Assembly (NCBI GenBank): GCA_015068845.1
Contig: SVJR01000014.1
Coordinates: 1-33,247, forward strand
Direction: 5' to 3'
Source: Oscillospiraceae bacterium
GTDB taxonomy: Bacteria; Bacillota; Clostridia; Monoglobales; Monoglobaceae
DNA length: 33,247 nt
Positions 15,547 through 24,713 of the stretch are shown here, in pieces (positions within the stretch are counted from its first letter, which is position 1; each line of letters begins with the position of its first letter). The notes beneath the pieces were generated by a model. That model was not told the origin of the DNA. It saw only the letters and a list, made by a program, of their open reading frames with translations, and did not search any database. Both the position numbers and the translations under genes were made by a program.

Positions 15547-16822
15547 TGCTGCCTACCCCCTTTAAAAAGTATACTGTATCAAGCTGAACGGCATTTGCCG
15601 CAGCTTGTATTTCGTCACGGCTCACCGCGTTCAGACATTCGGTCAGGCTGTCAATCGTTTCGTTACTGCCAAGCAAAATCTGACCCATATAGAAGTCCTC
15701 GGTCGCACCCATACTGTCTTTAATCGAGCCCATACCCGTTGCAAGGTATTTTTTCGCAGAGGTTATCTCATTTTCCGTGAAGTCGCCCGTCTTCATTTTT
15801 TCAAGCTGAAGCATAATTTCGTCATACGCTGCACCGAATTTATCCGCCTCGATTCCGGCGCTTATCTTCATACAGCTTTTCTGGCGGTCAAGGGCCGAGA
15901 ACACATAATATGCAAGGCTCAATTTTTCACGGACATTGTTAAAAAGCTTTGAGAACGGACTGCCGCCGAAAATACAGCTAAACATCATAAGTGCATAATA
16001 TTCACGGCTCGTTGGCTCTATACCGCAGTTAAAGCCCATAACAAGCTTGCTTTGCGATGTGGGCATTTCCTCTGTAACACGCTTTACCTCAATTCCGTCC
16101 TCACGCACGGCAAGACCGCTTTTGACACTTTTAGCGCATCTGTCACCTAAGGCTGCACCAAACTTCTGTTCCAATGCCGTCTTAATTTTGCCGGCGTCAA
16201 AGCTGCCGCTGGCAAAAACTTCAACTGCGGAACTTTTAATCATAGTCTTATAAAAATCATAAAGATTCTTTTCGTCTATATCCTCTAAATCCTCAACATA
16301 GCCGTATTCACAAATGCCGTAGGGGTCTCCCTCAAACATTACTTCGTTGCATCTTGCTGCAGCATAGGCCTTTTTATCGTTTATCAACCCATCAATAAAG
16401 TTCTTCAGGTTTGTCTTTTCCTGCTTTACAAACTCTCTGTCAAATCCGCCGTCTACGGTTTTGGGATTAAGCACAAACTCCGCAAGCAAATCGGCAACCT
16501 CGTTGGTTATTGTTCCGGAGATAAAGCTGTCGCTTACGAACTGAACCGTAAACACAATAAGTTGATTATCACCTTTTTTCATCGCTCCGGCAGATATACT
16601 TGCACCGTACAGCTCCTCAGCTTTTTTAGAGATATCCGCAAGAGTTGGATATTTTTCCGTTCCCCTTTTAAGAACTCTGGGGACAAGCGCCGCACGGGTA
16701 GCAGTTTCACGACATAGCGGCAGCCTCAGCACCAGACTTATCATATTGGTTTTGAATTTTTCGGTTTTTAAAAAGTGCAAGTTTACACCCTTTGATAGCT
16801 CTGTTTTTTCATTTATACTCAT
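15536..16822 (-). CDS. ymfF: M16-family peptidase-like protein, YmfF-like (non-catalytic partner)
   Basis: A 428-residue M16 homologue that lacks HxxEH: the region that should carry it reads ATRAALVPRVLKRGTEKYPT, so it is probably catalytically inert and acts as the partner of YmfH. Conserved M16 features remain, such as FGGSPFSKLFNNVREKLSLAYYVFS in the second half. The ATG at 16822 is chosen, with GGGAAG upstream; a longer in-frame reading would run 59 codons back into znuB. It begins 38 bases after the znuB stop. Confidence 0.88.
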   Translation of the reverse strand: MSINEKTELSKGVNLHFLKTEKFKTNMISLVLRLPLCRETATRAALVPRVLKRGTEKYPTLADISKKAEELYGASISAGAMKKGDNQLIVFTVQFVSDSFISGTITNEVADLLAEFVLNPKTVDGGFDREFVKQEKTNLKNFIDGLINDKKAYAAARCNEVMFEGDPYGICEYGYVEDLEDIDEKNLYDFYKTMIKSSAVEVFASGSFDAGKIKTALEQKFGAALGDRCAKSVKSGLAVREDGIEVKRVTEEMPTSQSKLVMGFNCGIEPTSREYYALMMFSCIFGGSPFSKLFNNVREKLSLAYYVFSALDRQKSCMKISAGIEADKFGAAYDEIMLQLEKMKTGDFTENEITSAKKYLATGMGSIKDSMGATEDFYMGQILLGSNETIDSLTECLNAVSRDEIQAAANAVQLDTVYFLKGVGSSED

Positions 16823-16860
16823 AATTTCACTTCCCTTTGATTTCCTGTTATTTTTACCCT

Positions 16861-17697
16861 TTATACCGGCTTTAATACAGAGAATACTGCAAAGCACAGA
16901 ATGTTTACTATAACTATCGACGGGCCAACCGGTGTTGAGCAAAGCACCGATGCCACAATTCCTAAAGCGGCACATCCTACCGAAACAATTGCCGCGCAAA
17001 CGACCACCGAGCGAAAGCTCCTATATACCCGCATTGCCGAAAGCGCCGGGAACACAATAAGTGCCGAAATGAGCAGTGATCCCACAAACTTCATTGCTAG
17101 TACGATTATCACAGCCGTAACAACCGCAATTACCGTATTTAAAAGCTCAGTTCTGACACCCGTACCCTCGGCAAAGTTCTCATCAAAAGTAACCGCAAAT
17201 ATCCGGTTATAAAACAGCACAAACAATAATATAACCAATGCCGAAAGCACAGCGCAGACCGTGACATCAAGTGGGGTTAGTGTGAGAATTGATGTTGCCC
17301 CGAAAAGTGTGCTGCACACATCCCCTGAAACATTGGCAGATGCCGGAAAAACATTAAGTAAGAGATAGCCAATAGCAAGCGCGCCCACAGACACCATTGC
17401 AAGTGCCGCATCGCCTCTTACTTTTCGTTTTTGCCCTGCACGAAGTAAAATTACCGCAAGCACTGCCGTAACAGGCAGAACAACATACAGCTCATTGGAC
17501 ACACCTAAAACCGTAGAAACAGCAAGCGCACCAAAGGCGGCATGTGAAAGTCCGTCACCTATAAACGAAAACCGGCGGAGAACCAAAATTACACCAAAAA
17601 GAGCCGAGCAAAGGGCAACAAGCACCCCAACAATAAGAGCATAACGGACAAACGGAAAGCTGAAATAATACGAAAGCGAAGTAATTATACTGCTCAT
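16861..17697 (-). CDS. znuB: Zinc/manganese ABC transporter permease
   Basis: Integral membrane permease of the ABC-3 family (ZnuB/MntB/TroC). The 278 residues contain about eight hydrophobic segments, and the typical early motif FIGDGLSHAAFGALA (about 45-59) is present. The start overlaps the znuC stop (ATGA). With ZnuA and ZnuC it forms a complete importer. Metal choice, zinc rather than manganese, is inferred from the histidine-rich loop of the binding protein. Confidence 0.94.
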   Translation of the reverse strand: MSSIITSLSYYFSFPFVRYALIVGVLVALCSALFGVILVLRRFSFIGDGLSHAAFGALAVSTVLGVSNELYVVLPVTAVLAVILLRAGQKRKVRGDAALAMVSVGALAIGYLLLNVFPASANVSGDVCSTLFGATSILTLTPLDVTVCAVLSALVILLFVLFYNRIFAVTFDENFAEGTGVRTELLNTVIAVVTAVIIVLAMKFVGSLLISALIVFPALSAMRVYRSFRSVVVCAAIVSVGCAALGIVASVLCSTPVGPSIVIVNILCFAVFSVLKPV

Positions 17698-18416
17698 TCT
17701 TCACACCTCCCGCATTTTCCGGAATTAAGAAACGCCTTGCCTACCTTACTCATAACATACTCTGCAGTAGTCCCGAAAAACACCTCTGCGTTTCCAAGAT
17801 GCAGTATATGCTTTGCATGATTAACCGCCGCCTTGATATCGTGCGAAACCATAACAACGGTCAGACCCTCCTGCTTGTTTAAATCCATTATCATATGATA
17901 CATTTCGTTTGTTGCAACAGGGTCTAAACCTGCTGCCGGCTCGTCGAGCAAGAGCAGCTTTTTTGCCGCACAAAGCGCCCGTGCAAGCAGAACCCTTTGC
18001 TGCTGACCTCCGGAAAGGTTGCGGTAACAACTGTTTTTAAGTCCGTCAATCCCCAGTTTTCTGAGATTTTCACTTGCCAATCTTTTTTCAGCCGCACCAA
18101 AGAATGGCTTTATTCCACAGCTGCCAAGACAACCCGAAAGCACAATTTCCCATACCGTTGCCGGAAAGTCTCGTTGCAGCTCCATTTGTTGCGGCAGATA
18201 GCCTATTTCCTTGCGGGAAACTCCACCCGAAAGCTTAACTTCTCCACTGACCGACTTTGAAAGACCCACAAGGGTTTTCATAAGAGTGCTTTTCCCTGCA
18301 CCGTTTTCGCCAACAATGCAAAGATAGTCGCCCGACTCGACCGAAAACGAAAGGTCCTCCAAAATAATTTTCCCATCATAACCCAAAGCGATATTATTAC
18401 ATTTTATATATTCCAT
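17694..18416 (-). CDS. znuC: Zinc/manganese ABC transporter ATP-binding protein
   Basis: Cytoplasmic ATPase of the ZnuABC importer, 240 residues. Walker A is GENGAGKSTLMK (about 37-48), a Q-loop is in GYLPQQMELQ, the ABC signature is LSGGQQQRVLLARAL (about 134-148), Walker B is LLLLDEPAAGLD, and the switch histidine lies in VVMVSHD. The C-terminal end carries a CGRCEE tail with two cysteines. It lies 14 bases after znuA and overlaps znuB. Confidence 0.96.
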   Translation of the reverse strand: MEYIKCNNIALGYDGKIILEDLSFSVESGDYLCIVGENGAGKSTLMKTLVGLSKSVSGEVKLSGGVSRKEIGYLPQQMELQRDFPATVWEIVLSGCLGSCGIKPFFGAAEKRLASENLRKLGIDGLKNSCYRNLSGGQQQRVLLARALCAAKKLLLLDEPAAGLDPVATNEMYHMIMDLNKQEGLTVVMVSHDIKAAVNHAKHILHLGNAEVFFGTTAEYVMSKVGKAFLNSGKCGRCEE

Positions 18417-18430
18417 AGGTTCACCCCTGT

Positions 18431-19429
18431 TTAATCAAGTGCCTCTTTAAAGGCATCTAAGTTTTTTGTCATTATTTCAATGTAATCTGCACCGTCCGCC
18501 AAATCCTTGCCCTGAATTTTTTTGGTTTCGGCATCCTGAACCGACTTCGGTGCAATTGACTGGCACGAATCCATAACCGCAATTTGTATGTCCCGATTTC
18601 CTGATGCACCGATTACCGCACTTGCAACCGTTCTGTCTGAATTTTCAAGCACCAGAACCGTTTTCTTTCCCAACTCTTTCGCCTTCTCCGAGAGTCTTGC
18701 GACTGTCTCAAAGCTTGCATTGGTATCGGTGGAACAGCCGGGAAACGCCGCAACGCACTCCACACCGTAATCCTGAGTCAGATACAAAAACGGGAATCTG
18801 TCTGCAAAAATAATCGTCTTATTCTCCGACTCAGTGGCCGCCTTTTTATATTCGGCATCAAGGGCTTTGAGTTTTTTGATATATTCATCGGCATTTTTGC
18901 GATAGGTTTCCTCGCCTGGCTTATCCAATATAGAAATCTCGTCGCAGATTGCATTGACCATTCTTTCAGCAAGACGTAGCGACAGCCAGATATGCTCGTC
19001 ATACTCGTTATCCGAATGACCCTCGTGGTCAGCATCGTGATTGTGACCGCCATCTGCTGTCAGTTTTTCGCCTTCGGAAACGCTGTCAAAAAGTCTGAGG
19101 GTCCGTATCCCTCTGTATTTAACAACATCATCTATCCATTGCTCGGATACACCGCCAATACACACAAGCAGGTCTGCAACATGAATTTTCACCATATCCG
19201 CTGCAGCCGGCTGAAAGTTATGGATATCCCCGTTTCGGGCAAGCAGGCTTACATTGAACAAATCGGCATTTTTGCCTATTATCTCATTGACCCAATCGTA
19301 TATTGGGAAGCTTGTGCATACAATATCTATTTTGTCGTCGCTCTTTTTTTTCGGCGGCTGTGCCGTGCAGCCAAAAAGTGTAAGGCAAAAAATTGCCACA
19401 AGGAATATTGATATAATTCTTTTTTTCAT
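18431..19429 (-). CDS. znuA: Zinc-binding ABC transporter lipoprotein
   Basis: Extracytoplasmic solute-binding protein of the cluster A-I metal importers, 332 residues. A lipoprotein signal peptide (1-21) ends in the lipobox LFGC. The histidine-rich insertion HNHDADHEGH (about 130-139), followed by DEHIWLSLR, is characteristic of zinc rather than manganese binding proteins. Further expected ligands are the histidine in GDIHNFQPA and the late aspartate region. First gene of the znuACB-ymfFH-lgt run. AAAGGAG precedes the ATG. Confidence 0.94.
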   Translation of the reverse strand: MKKRIISIFLVAIFCLTLFGCTAQPPKKKSDDKIDIVCTSFPIYDWVNEIIGKNADLFNVSLLARNGDIHNFQPAAADMVKIHVADLLVCIGGVSEQWIDDVVKYRGIRTLRLFDSVSEGEKLTADGGHNHDADHEGHSDNEYDEHIWLSLRLAERMVNAICDEISILDKPGEETYRKNADEYIKKLKALDAEYKKAATESENKTIIFADRFPFLYLTQDYGVECVAAFPGCSTDTNASFETVARLSEKAKELGKKTVLVLENSDRTVASAVIGASGNRDIQIAVMDSCQSIAPKSVQDAETKKIQGKDLADGADYIEIMTKNLDAFKEALD

Positions 19430-19491
19430 AAAGCACTCCTTTCGTTAAGCCAAGAAGCGTTGTTTACCCCTAAAGTCTTAAACTCGATTAA

Positions 19492-19497
19492 ATTATA
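19492..19497 (-). promoter_or_regulatory. Possible -10 element for the znu operon
   Basis: TATAAT on the minus strand about 65 bases before znuA. No convincing -35 is seen 16-18 bases further up, and no clear Zur/Fur-like dyad was found, so this is a weak call. Some expression may come from the azl genes upstream. Confidence 0.3.
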
Positions 19498-19510
19498 CTC
19501 TTTCCGCTTA

Positions 19511-19822
19511 CTACATATTCACAATCAATCCGGCGAGAAACGCAACTAATGCCGATGCCGCAGCAACTGTAAGAAGCGACTTACGCATAAACGCGAGCAA
19601 AAACGCAACCGCTGCTCCGGCAATACCGGTAGCAAGGCTCCCCGTAGAGTAGAATATATACGGAAATGTCATTGCTCCCAAAACCGCATACGGAACATAA
19701 AAGAGGAAACTTTGTATGTAAACTGATTTGATTTTGCCGCGGACAAGGGTAAACGGAATCATTCGCACAGCATAGGTCACGCCTGCCATTGCCGCAAGGT
19801 ATAGGAAAAATTCTTTTGTCAT
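19511..19822 (-). CDS. azlD: Branched-chain amino acid exporter small subunit AzlD
   Basis: A 103-residue membrane protein with four hydrophobic segments (about 5-20, 37-55, 58-80, 84-102) and the family start YLAAMAGVTYAVRMIPF. AzlC and AzlD together export branched-chain amino acids or analogues. It begins three bases after azlC. No terminator is obvious between it and znuA. Confidence 0.92.
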   Translation of the reverse strand: MTKEFFLYLAAMAGVTYAVRMIPFTLVRGKIKSVYIQSFLFYVPYAVLGAMTFPYIFYSTGSLATGIAGAAVAFLLAFMRKSLLTVAAASALVAFLAGLIVNM

Positions 19823-19825
19823 TGT

Positions 19826-20539
19826 TTAGTCCTCCATCGTTCTGGGTACAACCCAAGCCATAAGCCCTGCTGCCACAAATGCACATATTATTATCGAAAA
19901 TCCCTGAGAAAGTCTGTTTAAATACGGAACATAATAGAATATGCAACTGAGTAGCGACGCTATGGCAACCGTAACAAGTACGCCTTTGTCATCCCTTGAC
20001 GGAGGAATGATTATCGCCATAAACATACTGTATATTGCAATTCCCAGTGCCGCACACACGCTCGGCGGCAAAATCTGATTGGCATATACACCAAGGGTTG
20101 TGCCAAGCGTCCAGCCCACTATGGGCAGAGTTATCAGCCCGTACATAAACCGCCTGCCGATAAGCCCTTTTTCCGCCGCCGCAACACCAAAGTTTTCGTC
20201 GGTTATCCCGAATGCCGTAACAAATCGGTGCAGAGTGGTAAAACTTCCGTCCAGCTTTTGGGTAAGTGCCAGTGCCATAAGGCAGTAGCGGATATTGATA
20301 ATAAGCTGAGTAAGTATCATTTCAATCAGCGTTCCGCCCGCCGCCATAATCGCAACGCCTGCCACCTGTCCGGCAGAGGTCAGGTTGGTCAGGGATATGA
20401 GGATTGTCCCAAGCGGGTCTATCCCCTGACCTACGGCGGTAATTCCAAACCCGAAGGATACCGAAAGGTAGCCGAGAGCAATAGGCAATCCCTTGCCCAG
20501 ACCGTACATATATGAATTCTGTGATTTTTCGTTGGTCAT
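19826..20539 (-). CDS. azlC: Branched-chain amino acid exporter large subunit AzlC
   Basis: Large subunit of the AzlCD exporter, 237 residues with about six to seven membrane segments. Family motifs are GLPIALGYLSVSFGFG near residues 14-29, SAGQVAGVAIMAAGG (about 55-69), LIINIRYCLMALALTQKL (about 78-95) and the FGITDENF box (about 109-116). AGGTGA precedes the ATG. It follows the WG/SLH gene by only 15 bases, so the pair is probably co-transcribed although functionally unrelated. Confidence 0.93.
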   Translation of the reverse strand: MTNEKSQNSYMYGLGKGLPIALGYLSVSFGFGITAVGQGIDPLGTILISLTNLTSAGQVAGVAIMAAGGTLIEMILTQLIINIRYCLMALALTQKLDGSFTTLHRFVTAFGITDENFGVAAAEKGLIGRRFMYGLITLPIVGWTLGTTLGVYANQILPPSVCAALGIAIYSMFMAIIIPPSRDDKGVLVTVAIASLLSCIFYYVPYLNRLSQGFSIIICAFVAAGLMAWVVPRTMED

Positions 20540-20554
20540 AATTTCACCTGAGTT

Positions 20555-23392
20555 TTATTTAAGATTGTTGTAAATTCTCAATACTGTCGCAATTGCCTGT
20601 TCGGTGGAGTAACCCTCCTGCGGAGCAAATCTATTATCGCCCACACCGTTCATAATCCCGGCATTCTTCATTGCATAAGGAACGCCTGTTGCCCAATCCG
20701 AAATCTCGTCGTGGTCAGCAAATCTTTCCTCGGTATAATCTGCAATTTTGCCCGACATAACCCATATTCTCAGCAAAATTGTTGCCGCCTGTTCACGGGT
20801 GAGGTACTCGTCGGGGGCAAACCTGTTCTGTCCAACCCCCTGTATTATGCCGACCTCTGCCAGAAACTTCACCTTTTCGTCATCACAGTCGGTATAATCA
20901 ATATTTTCCAATCTCTCCATAGACTTTACAAACGGCAGTTCATATACCAGCTTGCAGAAGTTTTCACGGGTGATGTTTTTACGGTATCTGTTTTGCAGTT
21001 CCTCCGGCAACAAGCCAAGCTCCTTTGCCTCTTCTATCGTTTCTGCTGCCCAATCCGACGGATTGTCATAAAGGCATCTTAAAACATTGTAGTATCCGGG
21101 GCCTGCCTTACCGACACCTCTGCCAACCATTGCGATACCATTTTTAAATTCAGTACCGATTGACCATTTATAGCCGCTGTTGTCATTTCTGAGTAGTGCC
21201 GTTTCGCCGGTTTCTGTTATGTACTTGATTTCGCCGTAAGGACGGTAAACCAAATCCTTTACTACCGATGCAAGCCCCTCGGAAAACGCACTCTGAATGT
21301 GCCAGCCATTAGAAAGTGCAATAACATAATCGCCCTCGGTGTTTATAAATCCCTCAAAAGCATTTGTAGAAATGCCTAAAAGTCCGTTATCCCCAACATT
21401 GGTCAGGTAGTTGTAATTTGCCGCAATCACCTTACCGTCACGGTTTATAAGCCTTGAGCCAAAGCTGTCACGGACATCAAACAGGCCCTCACCAATATGA
21501 CCTATGTCACCTAAAGACTCGGCAATCACTTTTCCGTCAAGGTTTATGATTTTGTAGGTTGAAGTTTTGGAATCGTATATTTTAACCAATCCGTCCTTAT
21601 GAATAAACGATACTTCAACTCCGCTAAGCTCAAGCAATAAATTAAAATCCCTATCAAAAATCTTCTTTGCATTGCCGCTCATAATTAACACATAATCTTC
21701 CGCGCCCATAAAAATCTCTGCATCGCCCGCAAAGCTTTTCAGTACCTTGCCTGTTTCGTCAAGAATACGGCAATTTACACCGTCATACACCTTGTATAAC
21801 CCTCTGCCACACGGAAACACTTTGTTTTCGCCATACTTTGCTTTAAGCTCTGTTAAAAACTCATCCTCAACATCAGTCCATCCCTTAACAAGCGCCTCGT
21901 CCTCGGTTTCGTTACCAAAGCTGTCGATATATTTAACCTCTCCGTTTTCAAGAGTGAATGAATATCCGTTCTGCCATTTCTCCAAATACTTGACATTGCC
22001 GTAGTCTATGTATTCATAATCCCAAATTGGCTCGTCCTCGGGCAAATCGACCTTGATAATGCCGTAATTTTCCCCATCGGTCACACGGAAATATCCGGCA
22101 TCCAGATTGTCCCACCGATAATCACCGACAATTTTAATTCCGCTGTCCTCTAAGTCAAGAATAGTTTTTCCGTTTTTATCAATTATTTTAGTTAAATTAA
22201 TGCAAGCAATACCGCCGTAAAAGCCACCAAGTGAATAGTTTTCAACATTGAACACAACCTCACCCTTTAAATTGATTACATCGTGTTTCCAGCTTCCATC
22301 CGTATTGCAGCTGCTTGCAAAAGCAAGCCCCTCGTTAAAGCCAAAAACCATACGGTAGTCAAAGCTTGTCAGCTCGTTGCCGAAAACATCGTAATATCCA
22401 CCTTTATCATAAGCTTTTCTTGCGGCAATTCTACCCTCGGAAATATCCGCAATCCAAATATGCTCCATCGGCAGAATCTCGTTTCCGTCAAAGTCAACCA
22501 CGCCGTATAAACTTGCATACTCATCCTTATCTTCACGGGTATTTTCCTTTTCAATAATTATAAGACGGTTATCGGGATAAATGTTTTGAGGCTCATATTC
22601 AAGAATGGGCTGCATAACAACCACACCCTGTCTGTTTGCAAGACCGAACTTTCCGTCTTTCTTCAAAACGTAAAAAATATCATATCCGTCATATATGGAG
22701 TATATGTAATCATATTCAAAGTCGATAATTGTATGTCCCTCATAATTAAAAACGCCATATTTCCCGTCACGCCCTGCCACTATATTGTAATCATTTTCAG
22801 ACAGCTGCACATCATCATATACGGCTGGAATTACCTCTTCAAGAGAATTGTTTACCACACCGATTTTGTCATTTTCAAAAAACAACATTTTGTTCTTAAT
22901 TAAGGTAAGGCATTGATAATTATCCCGACGCAAAAACTTGCTGTACGGAGCTTTTGCAATCAACTCACCATTTCTGTAAATACCGAACTCACCCTCGTAG
23001 TACATACGGGGTCTGTCATCGTTATTATTCGAGATATCTACTATCTCTGAGTTGTTATAGCTTTGCAAAACTCTGCCAGGTACATCAAAATCATATTCCA
23101 TACCATAATGGTTTATTTTATATTGTTTTCCATCTTTTACCGCAACAGCAAAATGGTCATTATACTCGCTTATACTGTCATAATCGGCAGATTTTTTATT
23201 TCCCTCTGCATCATAAACAGCGTAACTATCGCCCTTTTTTGCGACATAAATACCATACGGCATTTCACGTCGTATTTCGCTGAATTCCACGGGCAGCACT
23301 ATGTCATACCCTGCAGAGCCTGATTCTGCACCAAATGCCATACAAGGCAACACCATTGCTGCAATCAATACTAAACTTACTAATTTTTTCAT
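20555..23392 (-). CDS. Secreted WG-repeat protein with C-terminal SLH domains
   Basis: A 945-residue exported protein. A signal peptide occupies about 1-22. The middle 750 residues are degenerate WG-type repeats, recognisable by units such as GKYGVFNYEGHTIIDFEYD, GKFGLANRQGVVVMQP and YGVVDFDGNEILPMEH. The last 140 residues hold two clear SLH motifs (GIIQGVGQNRFAPDEYLTRE and GIMNGVGDNRFAPQEGYSTE) and a weaker first one, which in Clostridia anchor proteins to pyruvylated cell wall polymer. AAAGGAGG precedes the ATG. It is a likely surface-anchored protein; WG repeats have no settled biochemical role. It lies 16 bases after truA. Confidence 0.88.
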   Translation of the reverse strand: MKKLVSLVLIAAMVLPCMAFGAESGSAGYDIVLPVEFSEIRREMPYGIYVAKKGDSYAVYDAEGNKKSADYDSISEYNDHFAVAVKDGKQYKINHYGMEYDFDVPGRVLQSYNNSEIVDISNNNDDRPRMYYEGEFGIYRNGELIAKAPYSKFLRRDNYQCLTLIKNKMLFFENDKIGVVNNSLEEVIPAVYDDVQLSENDYNIVAGRDGKYGVFNYEGHTIIDFEYDYIYSIYDGYDIFYVLKKDGKFGLANRQGVVVMQPILEYEPQNIYPDNRLIIIEKENTREDKDEYASLYGVVDFDGNEILPMEHIWIADISEGRIAARKAYDKGGYYDVFGNELTSFDYRMVFGFNEGLAFASSCNTDGSWKHDVINLKGEVVFNVENYSLGGFYGGIACINLTKIIDKNGKTILDLEDSGIKIVGDYRWDNLDAGYFRVTDGENYGIIKVDLPEDEPIWDYEYIDYGNVKYLEKWQNGYSFTLENGEVKYIDSFGNETEDEALVKGWTDVEDEFLTELKAKYGENKVFPCGRGLYKVYDGVNCRILDETGKVLKSFAGDAEIFMGAEDYVLIMSGNAKKIFDRDFNLLLELSGVEVSFIHKDGLVKIYDSKTSTYKIINLDGKVIAESLGDIGHIGEGLFDVRDSFGSRLINRDGKVIAANYNYLTNVGDNGLLGISTNAFEGFINTEGDYVIALSNGWHIQSAFSEGLASVVKDLVYRPYGEIKYITETGETALLRNDNSGYKWSIGTEFKNGIAMVGRGVGKAGPGYYNVLRCLYDNPSDWAAETIEEAKELGLLPEELQNRYRKNITRENFCKLVYELPFVKSMERLENIDYTDCDDEKVKFLAEVGIIQGVGQNRFAPDEYLTREQAATILLRIWVMSGKIADYTEERFADHDEISDWATGVPYAMKNAGIMNGVGDNRFAPQEGYSTEQAIATVLRIYNNLK

Positions 23393-23408
23393 AAATACTG
23401 ACCTCCTT

Positions 23409-24146
23409 TTACTGATAAAAGACCTCTATGAGTTTAAGTCCACACGCCGGAAGCGTTGTTCCGGCAGCCTCACGGCACTTTGTTTCAAAAACCTCTGAAA
23501 TTACCCTTTCATCAAGCTTGCCTGTGCCGATTTCATAGAGTGTCCCCGAAATAATGCGTACCATATTATAAAGAAATCCGCTCCCGTTAATGCGAATTGT
23601 TATAATGCCGTCTTCTTCAAATATTTCAATATAATTGATTGTTCTCACGGTTGACTTCTTTGTTTTTCCAACCGAGCTGAAGCCTTTGAAATCGTGTGTT
23701 CCCACAATTTGCTTTGCAGAAAGCCGCATTTTTTCAACATTGGGCACATCATCTGCAAAATATACAAATTTACGGATAAACACATCCGGCTTTCGTGTCG
23801 CAATTTTGTATTCATAGGTTTTTGATACTGCATTAAGTCTGCTATGAAACCGCTCGTCTGCCTCTGTAACAGAAGTTACCAGTATATCCTGCGGCAAATA
23901 CTGATTAAGATATTCCTTTATTTCCTCAGCGGACAGCTCGGTATCGCATTTAAAGTTGGCTGTTTGAGCCTCGGCGTGGACTCCGGCATCGGTTCTACCG
24001 GATGCAAAAACCTCAATATTTTTGCCGCACATTTTTGACAGGACATTTTCAAACCGCTCCTGAATAGTATTCTGCGTATTCCCCTGTCGTTGCCAGCCGT
24101 TATATCTCGTGCCGTCATACTGGACGGTGATTTTATAGTTCTTCAT
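23409..24146 (-). CDS. truA: tRNA pseudouridine synthase A
   Basis: TruA makes pseudouridine at positions 38-40 of tRNA anticodon stems. The 245-residue protein carries YDGTRYNGWQRQGNT near the start and the catalytic ASGRTDAGVHAEAQ (about 48-61, aspartate D53) as well as GSGFLYNMVRIISGTL near residue 193. GAGG lies 8 bases before the ATG. It starts three bases after the cyclo-ligase gene. Confidence 0.96.
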   Translation of the reverse strand: MKNYKITVQYDGTRYNGWQRQGNTQNTIQERFENVLSKMCGKNIEVFASGRTDAGVHAEAQTANFKCDTELSAEEIKEYLNQYLPQDILVTSVTEADERFHSRLNAVSKTYEYKIATRKPDVFIRKFVYFADDVPNVEKMRLSAKQIVGTHDFKGFSSVGKTKKSTVRTINYIEIFEEDGIITIRINGSGFLYNMVRIISGTLYEIGTGKLDERVISEVFETKCREAAGTTLPACGLKLIEVFYQ

Positions 24147-24149
24147 TGC

Positions 24150-24713
24150 TTAGTCCTCACACTTTTTAAGTCCGCTTTCGGTCAGCAAAAAGTCCATTTT
24201 TATATCGTGTTCCTCTGCCTGAATTTCGCTCTGCAACTGAAAGTCATAGCAAACACCGATTTTAATTCCGTTATACCGCTCCAAAAGCATATCGTAGCAA
24301 CCCTTACCAAAGCCGACTCTTGCTCCGCTTTTGTCAAAGGCAATTCCCGGAACTAAAACCACATCCGTTCTTGCCATATCAGCAATATCCGTACTTTGCG
24401 GTTCCATAACCGAGAAATTTCCTTTTGCAAACACAATCTCTTCATCTACGCAAATCGGGGTTATAATGCCGCTGTTTCGCTCAGTCACGGGAAGCACAAC
24501 TCTTTTCCCATCAGCAAGTGCTACATTCTTAACCTTTATTAAATCCACCTCGTTACCAAGCGGCATATACAGCATAAGCTGCCGTGATGTCTTATACAGT
24601 TCACTTTCCAAAAACAGCTTTGCCGCGGCCTGACTTTTCTTTTCCGCATCAATGCGGCTCATTTGTCTGCGCAAAGCTTTGTTTTGTTCGCGAATTTCGT
24701 TTTTTTTCATCAT
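24150..24713 (-). CDS. 5-formyltetrahydrofolate cyclo-ligase
   Basis: Converts 5-formyl-THF to 5,10-methenyl-THF with ATP, recovering folate for one-carbon reactions. The 187-residue protein (186 if the second ATG is used) has the N-terminal NEIREQNKALRRQM helix with the conserved basic residues and the signature LVPGIAFDKSGARVGFGKGCYD (about 119-140). The usual GxGxGYYD ends here as GFGKGCYD, with C for the first Y. It directly abuts the preceding gene's stop codon. The ribosome site is weak, so coupling to ydcF translation is likely. Confidence 0.93.
   Translation of the reverse strand: MMKKNEIREQNKALRRQMSRIDAEKKSQAAAKLFLESELYKTSRQLMLYMPLGNEVDLIKVKNVALADGKRVVLPVTERNSGIITPICVDEEIVFAKGNFSVMEPQSTDIADMARTDVVLVPGIAFDKSGARVGFGKGCYDMLLERYNGIKIGVCYDFQLQSEIQAEEHDIKMDFLLTESGLKKCED

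Noticed and set aside
19430-19510. Zur box before znuA
   Set aside because: I looked for a dyad like the known Zur/Fur sites and found only short imperfect pairs such as GTTTA/TAAAC.
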